A program made the position numbers and the translations under genes. Under the pieces are notes generated by a model. That model had not been told where the DNA came from, made no database searches, and saw only the letters and a program-made list of their open reading frames with translations. Shown in pieces: positions 22,549 to 32,652 of a stretch of DNA of 64,000 nt. The first letter of the stretch is position 1, and the number at the start of each line of letters is the position of its first letter. The DNA comes from Calycina herbarum (lineage: Eukaryota > Ascomycota > Leotiomycetes > Helotiales > Pezizellaceae), in the NCBI GenBank assembly GCA_001414485.1, contig LLEY01000207.1, positions 1 to 64,000 on the forward strand, given 5' to 3'.

Positions 22549-23289
22549 TTTTGATAGCTTTGAAAGAATAAAAAGCTTGGGTTTAATAGAAAATAAACGA
22601 TCAGGTTAGATAGGTTGGATGTGTTGGTTGTCTTGGGTATGCAGCGGAAAAGGTGCCCCAATGCCATTCTCATATGCAATGAATAGCCTTGTCTCATGTC
22701 AATAACAATTATTATGTTTGAATGGGATAAGGTGTGTCAAAGAATTAAAATCAAGAGGTGACAAAGAAAGGACAAAACAATTACTCGACAACTCGGGATT
22801 CACAGACCGCAGGGACAAAGAAAATGCAAGAAGAAGAAGAAGAAGAATGAATATGTGCCCAGAAGTTGGATCCAGGACCCTTCTAAGGACTAGCTAGTTG
22901 TTGGTCATAAGAAATTAGCAAGGTTCGGAGAAGAGAACAATGAGAACCTTGTCTGCCACCAAAAATCAACAGAATTCGTAAAAAATCAAGGGTATCACTG
23001 GTAATTCCGTGGAAATAATTTAATGAGGGGGAACAACTTTATTGGCATATCGTTCTCAGCCTCTCCCACTTGGGCGTTCGTATCGATCGAGTCGGGAATC
23101 CAGTGGAATAAGGCGATGTCCCACAACGCCCTGATTGTAATACACCACCCAAAAGAAAATCCTCGTAAAGCTCATGTTGATCGACGGAGAATTTTTGATG
23201 ATGTGACATTGCCCTTTTCATTCAGAAGCTAGCCAGCAGAATGCATTCAACTCCAAACCGTCCCATGCCATTTCGTTCAGTCCAGGTAT
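22549..23289. other. Intergenic, nothing recognised
   Basis: Contains a short AAG microsatellite near 22830 and otherwise only chance frames; it includes the promoter of the Cys-rich gene and the 3' region of RPL31. Confidence 0.4.
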
Positions 23290-23803
23290 CTATTCCTCAA
23301 CAACAGCAGTTTGTAAACCCTTCGCATTCTTGACATTGACCGCTTGAACGTAGCTGTAGAGCTTCTCCTTGGCACCATCCTCGTCGTTTCGCTTTCTTGA
23401 GATGCGGACGCGCAGTCTGTATGGGCATCCCTTGATACCGGCCTCCCAGACCTTCTTGTTCAATTGGGGATCGAGACGAACATCGGATGTGCCCTAGAAA
23501 TTAGAGTTAGCCTTGCCATCCCGGCGCAGCCATTGCGGTGTTGATGAATCCTCCATTTTGATTGCGTACCATTGACAAAGTTGCGAACTTCTTGATCTCC
23601 TTGATGGCTCTTGGTGCGCGCTTCTTGAATGTGACACCGTGGAGCTGTAAATTACAATCAGCATTTCCCCTCTACGAAATCATTGTTTCCCCCTCGATTT
23701 GACGTACTCTCTTGTGGAGGTGGATTGTGTATTCGCGGGCCACAACATCTGCGATGGCAGATCGCTGGGTCTTGCCGGCAGGCTTCTTGGTCTTTGTCGA
23801 CAT
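23290..23803 (-). CDS. RPL31: 60S ribosomal protein L31, 3 coding exons, 124 aa
   Basis: Exons 23708-23803, 23570-23644 and 23290-23493 (introns 63 and 76 bp, GTACGT and GTACGC donors) give 124 residues, the usual eL31 length. The text is unmistakable: QRSAIADVVAREYTIHLHKR, GVTFKKRAPRAIKEIKKFA, LNKKVWEAGIKGCPYRLRVR, then a C-terminal YSYVQAVNVKNAKGLQTAV. It is a component of the large ribosomal subunit near the polypeptide exit tunnel. A further intron lies in the 5' leader, two bases before the ATG. The gene is divergent from RAX1. Confidence 0.96.
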
Positions 23804-23805
23804 TT

Positions 23806-23872
23806 CTAAATGAATGTTAGGAAGAGCGATTCGATAGGGATTCGATATGGATCGTTTAAAAGTAGCACGTAC
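23806..23872 (-). other. 5'-leader intron of RPL31
   Basis: On the minus strand GTACGT at 23872 pairs with TTTAG at 23806-23810, leaving AAATG as the start context. A leader intron abutting the start codon is common in fungal ribosomal protein genes; its function in expression level is inferred. Confidence 0.6.
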
Positions 23873-24059
23873 TGGAGGTTGAGTCGCGAGTTTGGTCGAA
23901 CTTTTCGTGATTAGAGGCGCCGGTCAATTTTGAATTTCGACAATGTGGGATGGGAAAATGGTGGATCTCACGTGATCTCGGGAAAGGTTCCCTGATGCCT
24001 CATTTTAGGGTGAAAAACCTCAGGCATCAACAATCGGCTTGTGCCAAGGCATTTCCAAA

Positions 24060-24284
24060 ATGAATACGATCGACGACGACCTCACTTCACGACATAACAA
24101 ACTTTTGCGCCAGGCGCGTTACCACGCCGCTGAATCTGACTCTCCTCAGATCATACTCAATCGAAGCGGCTTGCGGCAATACACTCGTTCCACCAATTTT
24201 CTACGCAGTCACAGTTCATCAACGTCACCGGCCACTCATTTCCGATCGTTCAATCAGCTCACGAATTCACCTTCTCGATACTAG
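24060..24284 (+). other. Upstream open reading frame in the RAX1 leader
   Basis: A 74-codon ATG frame (MNTIDDDLTSRHNKLL...) ends 57 bp before the RAX1 start. It has no recognisable domain. If the RAX1 transcript starts near 24030, scanning ribosomes would meet it first; it could also be a separate short gene or chance. Confidence 0.3.
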
Positions 24285-24340
24285 TCTCCTTTTCAGCCTC
24301 CAACTTCTCGATAAAAGAACTTCTCCCGCTCTCCTTTACG

Positions 24341-25586
24341 ATGGAACACAACACCCCCTCTCCAATGCCCGACATGGAGCGCAACAGACTCCCTACGCTC
24401 TTCGAGGTCCTCAGTCGAAGGACATTACCCCCCGTCGACCTTTTTTCGTTCTACATCTACATGAGAGATCAACAGAGATCGGTGGATTATTTGGACTTCT
24501 GGTACGGCTTTGGGGCATTGGTGAATTTATGGTTTGTGGCAGGATACTGACTTTTCGTAGGCTCGATGTTGCGCAACACATGTCATTATGCCGCCACTAC
24601 GTTCGAGAACTAAGGAGATCAGTGATGATTGGGACACCAGATGGGGATAGATCAGGATCAAAGAGATCATCGCAAATTCTTGAAAATTTGGGAGAGATGA
24701 ATTATCCAGCTGCCGGGCCATCGATGTTGATGTCGGATAAGGAGAAGAATCAAGATGCGCAAATGTCGGCCTATCTACGAGAAGAGTCAGCCAATGGCCT
24801 GAACAACAACGGGTTTCAAAGCGGACACTCCCCTTCCACAAGTCTTGGATCAGACGCTCGAAATACTACATCGAACGATAGACGAAGGCCGAGTGTTATG
24901 AGTAGTCCTATGGATTTAACCTCCGACTCCAACTCCCCAGCGCATACCGTTGCACGAGCAGATATCAGGGCATCAGCAGAAAAGATCCTCTACACCTTTT
25001 TACTACCAGGAGCCGAGCGTGAAATCATCCTTCCACACTCGATCACACACGAAATCACCATCTCAATCGAAGAACGCAATCGAGACGACCCCGAAGTTTT
25101 TGATGCCGCAAAGGACTACGTATTTCAAGCAATGGAACGAGATGCATTCCCAGGATTTCTCCGAATGAAAGCACTCGGAAATCTCGTCCCACCATCCCTA
25201 ATAATGAGATTGATAATCGGTCTACTTGCAATGTTCGCCGGCTTCTGGGTAGCCTTTATCTTCATATTCCTCGATTATGGGCGCCTAACCAGAATTTGGG
25301 TTTGTACCACCCCATCCATTTCCCTTCATCTACTAATATTCTTCTTTAGCTCGTCCTCCCCTTCACAATCGGAGTCTATGCCCTCTGTTCCCACCAATAC
25401 GCCCTCGACCCTCTCCTTGCCCTCATCGGGTATAGCGAGTACACCCTAATGTCCTTCTCCAAAATCAAAGAACCCTACGTCCGGAAACTGCTTAATAAAC
25501 GAGCGGTTATGGTTTTGAGTGTTACGATATTGATTGATGCTGCTTTGGTGGTTCTTTTTGTATTCGTACCCGGGAAGAGATTGTAA
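24341..25586 (+). CDS. RAX1: RAX1-like RGS-domain membrane protein, 3 exons, 378 aa
   Basis: Exons 24341-24501, 24561-25299 and 25350-25586; introns 59 and 50 bp. The N-terminus carries an RGS-type domain beginning LPTLFEVLSRRTLPPVDLF and FYIYMRDQQRSVDYLDFW, with the splice creating DFW-LDVAQHM, and resumes after a Ser/Asn-rich insertion at RASAEKILYTFLLPG to MERDAFPGFLRMKALGN. Three or four transmembrane segments follow (LIIGLLAMFAGFWVAFIFIF, LVLPFTIGVYALC, MVLSVTILIDAALVVLFVFV). This RGS-plus-membrane arrangement is that of yeast Rax1, a polarity landmark protein in bud-site selection; in filamentous fungi relatives affect polarity and G-protein signalling. It shares a promoter region with RPL31. 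Confidence 0.85.
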
Positions 25587-26189
25587 AAAACAAGGGAAAG
25601 AAAGGGAGGAAAGAGAAAATTGGATCGTGGTAACGGCCTAGGATGGAACATCTTTGATTATGGAGTTTGGGATTTGGGGATTTGGCGTCGAGGGAGGGGA
25701 ACTGTGTACAAATGTGGGAGGAGGGACTGACTTGGGGATTTGGCCAACTTGGGCTGCCTTGTTCCATTCCTGAGCTAGGGGAGTGGATTGTTTGATGAAC
25801 TTTCTCTTTTTACTCTTTTCTTTTAATGCTTCTTTTTTAATTCATTGCAATACCCCCTTTTACTTTGATAATGGGATGGGGATGGGTGCTTTTGTGTAGC
25901 TTGAGTCGAGGAGTCGGGTTACGTTGCGAAGATGGGTATTTGTAGCTTTGTAGCTTGAAAAATGGAACCTCCTCAAATTGTCATGCTCATGTGGTGATTG
26001 ATTTAGTCCGTGAAAAAATATTTCGGGTGGATATTCTGTGGTTGAAATTTATCTGACCCCGCCATCTTGCCCTCTGGACCACCCTCTCCACCTATGCAAA
26101 ACTCGCAACCCCTCCTATTTATAGAGCCATCCCTTATCTTCTCAGATAATTATGCCCGCTAAAGATCCCCGGTGACCAAACCCAAAATA
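25587..26189. other. 3' region of RAX1, nothing else recognised
   Basis: G-rich and then AT-rich flank without convincing frames. Confidence 0.4.
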
Positions 26190-26420
26190 GAGCTCTCAGG
26201 ACTATGGTGGCTTACTGGGTAATTGATAGCTTACTCCGGTCAAGACTTACTTTTTGGCCCCCCAACTTTCCACCTGAGTTACTTAATGTTTGTTGGCTTA
26301 CTGTTTAGTTGTTGGTAGCTTACCCACAACCCATTTTTAGCCCCCAAATATAGATTAGCTTACTGGATAATCGCTGGCTCACCTCGATACTTGAGGGCTA
26401 GCTTACTTGTTACCTGGCTT
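26190..26420 (-). repeat. AGCTTAC (GTAAGCT) degenerate array, second copy
   Basis: About eight words of the form (A/G)GCTTAC(T/C), for example TAGCTTACTCC, TTGGCTTACTG, GGTAGCTTACCC, TTAGCTTACTGG and CTAGCTTACTTG, separated by 20-45 bp. It lies between the convergent RAX1 and AIM9-like genes and reads as GTAAGCT on the minus strand. Confidence 0.55.
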
Positions 26421-26945
26421 CGGGATTTGGGAGGAATAAAACTAATAGCCAATGATGAATAGTAGTGTAGGACTTAGTTAAGTGTGTTAATACCATTTCA
26501 AATTGATTTTGTGAGGAGGTGGGAACGTTGACGAGGCACGATGAGGAAATAATGGGGGACTTACTATCGAATTATCTACTGTTCTCGAATTTAAATATCA
26601 TCTATTTGTTTGTACATCCACCACCAAAAACAGCTCCCTGTCCGAAAGCCCCGCCATTCCCTGTCTCTCTTCAATTCATCCCACTCCAACAACGGGGTCA
26701 TATACGGTCCGAGGCCATCGGCCGCGAGTTTTCTCCAGGTGACAAAGGGTCAGGGTTCCCGGGTTCTGAAGGTGGTTGCTCTTTTAGCTCTTCATTCTAG
26801 GGGAAATTGAGCAAGAAATATATCTTTGATGAGGTATGTCATCTGTTTGCACTGCTTTCCTGAAGCTATGACCAAAAATTTCTCAATGGAGGGTATGGAA
26901 CCATCTCTATAATATACAAGAAAGGATTTGGAAGCTCTTTAAATC

Positions 26946-27179
26946 CTACTCAAAAGGCCACCAAGCGCGCACATGAGCCCTTTCCTCATCACTTCTAGCA
27001 AACTCCTCGAGTACCGCCTCCTTGAAATCGCTCAAGGTCTCCTTCGCAAGCTCATAATTCTCATGCGATACTGTAATATCGCTTGGAAACAAATCACGTG
27101 TACCTTGATTAATCAAACCCATAACTTTCATTCCCTCTCCCATGTCTTCGTAATCTTTTGAAATAACAGCCAATTCTTC
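26946..27179 (-). pseudogene. C-terminal remainder of the AIM9-like gene beyond the stop
   Basis: Immediately after the TAG, in the same frame, 77 codons continue EELAVISKDYEDMGEGMKVM ... YELAKETLSDFKEAVLEEFA ... RAWWPFE and end in a normal stop. Relatives of this family carry a matching tail with GM..M....LG.LFPE, a helix of DEAK..L.E.K type, and a terminal WPF(D/E). It is therefore the natural C-terminus, separated by one nonsense codon. Confidence 0.6.
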
Positions 27180-28818
27180 CTAGGAGAACTTGAATAGAAA
27201 TGATAGACTACCCAGTTTCTTAACTCCAGGTAGTGTATCCCAAGTCTTCTGGAGCTCGTCGGCTATTCGATCGAGATAGATAACTTCTCCATCTATCAAA
27301 ATATTGCGAGCGTAGATCAGAAGGTCGTAGCTGATAGTTTCGCGAAATTCTACTGCACGATACAAACGTTCATTGGTGTGGAAAATCACCATTCGATAGT
27401 ATACTGCTAGTGTCATGTCTATCCAATTATCGATAGCTCTAGCGCCTTCAACTTTGTCTAATTTATCTAGATTTTTGGGCATTTCTGGACGTTCGATTCC
27501 ATCGATTGGTAGGCCTACATAATCTAGAAGGGCGGGCAGCGACGCATTTTCGTAGAGTGGGACTAGAGAAGAGGCTTGCCAGTCTATTATTCCGAGAATT
27601 TTAGTAGGGTCGTCTGGATTCACAAAAATATTATCTATATGAAGGTCCGTGTGCCAAAGATGAGGGGTCGTTATCGAAGAGTCTGTTGGCAATAAAAACT
27701 TGACAAGTTTCAAGTATGCCTCTAGAGCAGCCAGCTTCTTCGCACGAGAAGGAATGTATTGACCGGCTATCTGTATAAGTGGTTTGGGTAAGGGCTCAAT
27801 TGCCTTGACACAAGCAATTTCTCGATTTCCTGTTGATATACAGTACTCTTCAATTGTATCCCCTGTGCATGAGGTCAGCCATGTGGTTTTTTATATAGGA
27901 CAAGAACTCTATTCGGACATACAAGGACCACGGTAAAAATCCACCTGCGCTCTCCCGTAGTCAACTGTCTGTCGATGGACCGTAGGGCCTACTGCGAAAC
28001 GCTTATCTTTGATTTCAGCGGAATTCTCGTCGTAGTAAGAAAATTCTGGTTGTGTTAGTGAAGCGGGAACATCCTCTGCATAGTAGAGGCTTCCGTATTG
28101 TTTGAAAGTATATGACATCCAAGCTTCTTCATAGCCAGCTAAGGTCTTCACAATTTCAGTTTTCTTATCGAACGACATAGATGCCCAATGGGTGGATAAA
28201 GGAACGCCCTCAATTTTCTCTATAATAATATATTCTGCACCCACAGGGTTCTCGCTAGCCTTGGAACTCCAGGTAAAAACTTTAGGTAAAGGCGTTTTGC
28301 AAATCTCGCGAGCCTAGTTTAGTAACAGGAATATCAGCATACAAAATAAAATTTAGAAATGGAAGCTAAGAACTTACAAAGTCCATGGTCGCAACCTCGC
28401 TTGCCGTAGTAAAATGGGCTAAGCCGGCATTTGGATTTGGAACCTTTGCAACAACTTGTTTATTGTTTTCTATGGTAAGTAGAAATGCCTTACTGTACAT
28501 CCCATCTGGGTATTTTTGGACATTGACACATTTCTTAGAGCCAACTGCCTCTGTGGCGATTCGAGCTAGCTCGTTCATATCGAATTTGACGCAACGTCGA
28601 GCCATTTCACCTTCTTCGTCCCGGACAAACCGAGCACGTGTGAATTTAAAGAATTCTTCATAATCGTTCCAGTTTTTGTCTGATTTGTGACTAAAGAAGC
28701 GCATGACAGTTGATTTGGGCGTCCACGAACTCGACTTATGATAATGAGGAGCGAAAACAGTGCAGGATGTTGTAAAACGGCGATTGATTGATCGCAGGGG
28801 ATATTGCAAAGATGTCAT
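27180..28818 (-). CDS. AIM9-like phosphotransferase (APH/ChoK fold), 3 exons, ends at an in-frame TAG
   Basis: Exons 28378-28818, 27923-28313 and 27180-27862, introns 64 and 60 bp, all in frame: 504 residues to the first stop. The N-terminus (MTSLQYPLRSINRRFTTSC) is Arg/Ser-rich like a mitochondrial presequence, as in yeast Aim9. The kinase-like core shows KAFLLTIENNKQVVAKVPNP (ATP-binding Lys), AEYIIIEKIEGVPLSTHW (hinge), LWHTDLHIDNIFV (catalytic HxDxxxxN) and ILGIIDWQASS (metal-binding D). The splice junctions restore ATMDF-AREICKTPLP and YRGP-WDTIEEYC. The substrate of this fungal 'phosphotransferase enzyme family' is unknown. The TAG at 27180-27182 falls in the conserved FS-x-EE segment and the frame stays open with family-like sequence afterwards, so the gene may be truncated. 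Confidence 0.8.
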
Positions 28819-29065
28819 GTTTTCTTAAGCTCATCTATGCTTAAAGTTGTTGGTTACAAGGAAGAGAAGAGACGGCGCCAACGGAGAAAGGTCATCTTTG
28901 CGGAGCCTTAGGCACCAAGTATCTGACCAATCATAAGTGTTCCCCTCGACGCCCCTGAAATAGATTGCCTTCGGTGACATTAAGCGTTGAAACTTGAAAG
29001 ACTTGACCATTTAGTCAGAAACATTGTTAGAGTAGGAGAAGGCGAAGTTTGGAATATACATTGGA
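28819..29065 (-). promoter_or_regulatory. Upstream region of the AIM9-like gene
   Basis: Short flank between the start codon at 28818 and the repeat array; it presumably contains the promoter. No specific site is identified. Confidence 0.3.
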
Positions 29066-29260
29066 TGATAGCTTACTTGTTACTTGAAGGCTCACTCGTA
29101 CTTTCTTTTTTGGTCCCGAAAAGTAGTCTGGGGTACTTGTTATTCGCTAGCTTACTCGGTAGCTGATGGCTTACTTGACGGTTGGTAGCTTACCCGATAC
29201 CGGCTTACTAGATATTTGATAGCTTCCATTTCTAGACTAATAATAGCTTACGCGTGCGTA
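29066..29260 (-). repeat. AGCTTAC (GTAAGCT) degenerate array, third copy
   Basis: Contains GATAGCTTACTTG, GCTAGCTTACTCG, GATGGCTTACTTG, GGTAGCTTACCCG, CCGGCTTACTAG and AATAGCTTACGCG, in the same orientation as the 26.2-kb array. It is located between the 5' end of the AIM9-like gene and the 3' end of CSN7. Confidence 0.55.
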
Positions 29261-29988
29261 ACTCTTTTTTCCGCCCCCCAACTTTGGTTACTGGTCAATT
29301 GCTCGTTTACTCGTTCGTATCTTTTCCGTCGGGTTAGTGGAGCGAAGGATAAATTTCAAATTTTCGTGTCTGGGTACTTTGATGAGACTTTTGTTTTATT
29401 TTCAGCTTTGGGAAATAGTTTTAGGAGGGCATAGGGAGGAGTGTGGAACGTGATTTTGATGGATGGTCGTGTCTAGTCTATATTTTTTCTAGGGGGGGTG
29501 TTGTACTCTGGAGTCGTGCCTTCCTTTTCGCTCGCCATGATGACACAGGTGTGAAAGTTGAAGAGATGAGAGGGGAGGAGTAACCCTTGAGTCACGTCTC
29601 CTAAGAGCGGTCGATTTGAGAGACGGCACATTTGGGGAAGGTGCGCAGTTGACGGTCAGATTGGATGGGGAGGTCGTGCCTTCCCTTCTCAACCAACATC
29701 AATCTTGTCTCTGCTCTCGTCAAACTTAGTACCAAGGTAGCGCGGGTCGAGAAGTGCGGGTCACCCATTTTCGAGGTAAAATTCGATTCAATTCAGAGCC
29801 ATTTTTGTTCATCTGTATTTTCAGTAAAAAGACGTATTTCCTTTTGTGTCCCTTGACAATCCATTTACTACCTGGTCTCATCATTCATGTCCAGTAAATG
29901 CAACATTCCACTCTGTCTGCCATGCAATACCCATATCTCCAAACGCCATCCTAATCATCAAGCCATCTCTTCATTCGTGAACACCCCT
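29261..29988. other. Intergenic, nothing recognised
   Basis: Only short chance frames on both strands; presumed 3' untranslated region of CSN7 at its right end. Confidence 0.4.
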
Positions 29989-30930
29989 CTACTTCGACCC
30001 CAAAAGTCCAAATCCTCTCTTCTTAGCCGCCCTAGTACTTCTCCTCTCCGGACCCTCCTCCTCCTCATCATCAACATCCATATCCTCATAGTCATCCTCA
30101 TCACCCCCCGCACCTCTCTTCGCCGCCGCTCCTCCGCCCAGTCTACGTCCCAACCCACTAATTGCAGCTCCCAAACCGCCCTTGCTCTCCACAATACCGA
30201 AAGACTCAGGCTTTCCCTTGTTGTCAGTTAATTTCTCGACTTCGGCATCCCATTCGATTTCCTCTTTGTGTCGACGTAAGGCGGCGGATTTGATGGAGGC
30301 GATTTGCTTTTCCAAGTCCGCGAGGGTGGAGTCGCAGCGGGAGGACCAGGTGTCGAGGGTTGCGATCATGGAGGGGATGGAGTTGGGTTGGAGATCGCGG
30401 AGGGGAGAGAGGGAGGAGATGTGGACGACTTGGTGGTAGGGATCCAAAGTCGCTGATACCAGACTGGCGTAAATAGCGGAAATAACCATATCCTCCAACT
30501 CCCGAGGTGTTTGCATTCCCAATGCCGACAATAGATTTTTGTATGTCAAGTTCGATGGGTCTCGGGCGAGACTGAGGAATGAGAGTTGGCGGAGTTTGAG
30601 GAGTTGGGCATCGTTAAGCTTAGGGAGGTTGGCGGTTTGGTTGTAGGATGTGTAGGTTCCGTGACTGAAGATTTGGAGGAGGGTGAGGTGGTTGGAGTAC
30701 TCTGGGGAGCTGGAGAGAGATTGGATTTGAGGGGCTGCGAGGAGCTCGGAGAAGACGAAGGTGTTTGGGGCGCTGGTCGCGCGGATGATTAGGTCTGCGG
30801 CGGCGCGGGGGTGGGAGGCCGATTTTGTGAGTGCTAGGAAGGGCTGTTTCTTATTAGTGGTTAATTTCTTTTTAGAATAGAAAATGGGAAGTGTTACCTC
30901 CAAAGCGTTTAGGGCTTTTGTTTGCTCCAT
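29989..30930 (-). CDS. CSN7: COP9 signalosome subunit 7 (PCI domain), 2 exons, 295 aa
   Basis: Exons 30898-30930 and 29989-30843 are joined by a 54-bp intron (GTAACA...CAG). The splice yields MEQTKALNALE-PFLALTKSASHPRAAADLI, matching the CSN7/CsnG start, then RATSAPNTFVFSELL and a PCI region with LLQIFSHGTYTSYNQ, LNDAQLLKLRQLSFLSLARD and LSALGMQTPRELEDMVISAI. The C-terminus has a Glu/Lys-rich helix (DLEKQIASIKSAALRRHKEE) and a disordered acidic/basic tail (DEDDYEDMDVDDEEEE). The COP9 complex removes NEDD8 from cullins; in fungi it controls development and secondary metabolism. The intron is a multiple of three and lacks stops, so an unspliced mRNA would add 18 residues. I begin at 30930 because homologues start there; the frame is open to 31014. 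Confidence 0.88.
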   Translation of the reverse strand: MEQTKALNALEVTLPIFYSKKKLTTNKKQPFLALTKSASHPRAAADLIIRATSAPNTFVFSELLAAPQIQSLSSSPEYSNHLTLLQIFSHGTYTSYNQTANLPKLNDAQLLKLRQLSFLSLARDPSNLTYKNLLSALGMQTPRELEDMVISAIYASLVSATLDPYHQVVHISSLSPLRDLQPNSIPSMIATLDTWSSRCDSTLADLEKQIASIKSAALRRHKEEIEWDAEVEKLTDNKGKPESFGIVESKGGLGAAISGLGRRLGGGAAAKRGAGGDEDDYEDMDVDDEEEEGPERRSTRAAKKRGFGLLGSK

Positions 30931-32652
30931 TTTGTGGTGGGTTACAGTTTGGAGAGGAAAGCTGTGGTGGTTGTTGTTTGGTGCTGGAGCCTTACTGTAG
31001 AGCTTGAGCTTCAAGTTGAGATACTGCGGGTTTAGGTTGATCCGGCTGACGTACCTACTTGTATATCTTGGGCTACAATTTACTCTCTACAAAACTACAA
31101 TACAAGATGACAGAGAAATTTAAATCTTGAGGTTAGTCAAATCTTTTATTTTCTTGACCTCCAGGGCAGATTTGTACACCAAAGAGAGGCAGGTTACCTA
31201 CCAGCTTCACACGTCTCCCCAATCACTTCAATATACGGGTTTACCTACGAGGTACGATTACAATCTCTATACAACACATTGAAGGAGCAATTCCAAAAAT
31301 AAATCCAGACCTCCTCTTCCATTTCAAGGCCCGGGCCGTAGATTCAATATCGGATAACAGGCTATCGCCCTCGTCCGTATCCAGAGCCGCATTGCCGGAT
31401 TCCCCTTTTGCCTACAACGCAATCACTTCATGCAAGGGTCAACAACCAGCCAAATCTTCCCTACCACAATTCTTCCGACGAAAGAATAGCCGGCCTCACC
31501 AAGTCGTGAATTGTTCATGATCAGCATCCAAAAGGCTTGTCTCTCTTTAGGTCGAAACATTTGGATCGCCATCTCAAACCCGCTGGGCCAGATTGTTTGA
31601 CCTTGAGACTCGGTGGTGTCGGAGAGCGAGGGGATGGTGTTACATCTCTTGGCTGCTAGCTTTTCCAGCCAATCTTCAGGCCTCAGAACTTGCTGGATTT
31701 CTCATCTGGAAAGTCCGGAATCTGTCCGTCAGAATTGCTCGGATTCTAATAAAAGAAATTCAAAGCTACAGAAGATTTGATGGGCAGAAAAGCCGCGAAG
31801 CTTCGACCGAAAAGCGCAATCGATAGCCGCATTGACCGGGCTACAAGCCAAAAGTTGCCGTTTTTCTTGTGGCTGGTTCGGGGGTTCAGTGGGAGCTTCC
31901 TCGGGCCCCCTGCATTGCCCCTTCCGAATCACCTTGATCACCCTGCAGTGAGTGCCTTTACACCCTGTAACGTAATTATCGTTTTCCAGAGCTTGAATTT
32001 GTACTTGACCTGCGGTAGTCCCGGACGTCTTGGCTCAAAAGACGCGCCATAGCTACAGTGGAGATTCATTGTTCCTCTTCTGCCTTTCCCCTTGGCGACA
32101 TTCACTATTTCCATTTCTTTTCTCTTGTTGTATATTACCTCCTTCTCTCTTCTTATTCGCCCTCGATAGGACGCTGGCTTCTATTAGGTGTTCTCTTCTC
32201 ACTTCTCACTTCTCTGCCGAAAACAGTCGTGTGGCTTACATTGCCTATTCAGCCGGTCATCGCATATTGACCAGGCATTTATCGAAGGAACATTTCAGTG
32301 TGTGCACCACCCTTCACCACTCCCCGATAGTGCAGTAGAGGGACGGCATTGAAGATTCTCCACTTCAGGACCTTGCAGGAGCTGGTCTTCTGCCACTACA
32401 TTGTACATAATAATGTGAGTACTGATACCACCTACCTATTCCGTCCCATCCTATTGCAGCATCGAACGACTTTCGCATGCGGATTCGGAATTTCAATGGT
32501 TCTAAGCTGACAGCGCCTCCAAGTAGCAGCTCTAGTCAGACGTCGGCAGCCGGATACAGAAATACGAGCCTCACTGAACTCCGCCGTTGATCGATTGTGA
32601 TTGTTCAGCAACCCATTATTCACACTCACGGTGCGAGAGGCGCATCTTTGTG
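30931..32652. other. Divergent promoter region, no gene recognised
   Basis: Separates CSN7 (minus) from the copper ATPase (plus). Pyrimidine-rich tracts occur at about 32070-32200 and short chance frames throughout; the right end is the ATPase leader. Confidence 0.4.

Noticed and set aside
27183..27227. Explaining the AIM9-like TAG as the end of a 45-bp intron (GTTAAG...CTAG)
   Set aside because: It would delete the conserved FS-x-EE lead-in and needs a poor donor; a nonsense codon is the simpler reading.
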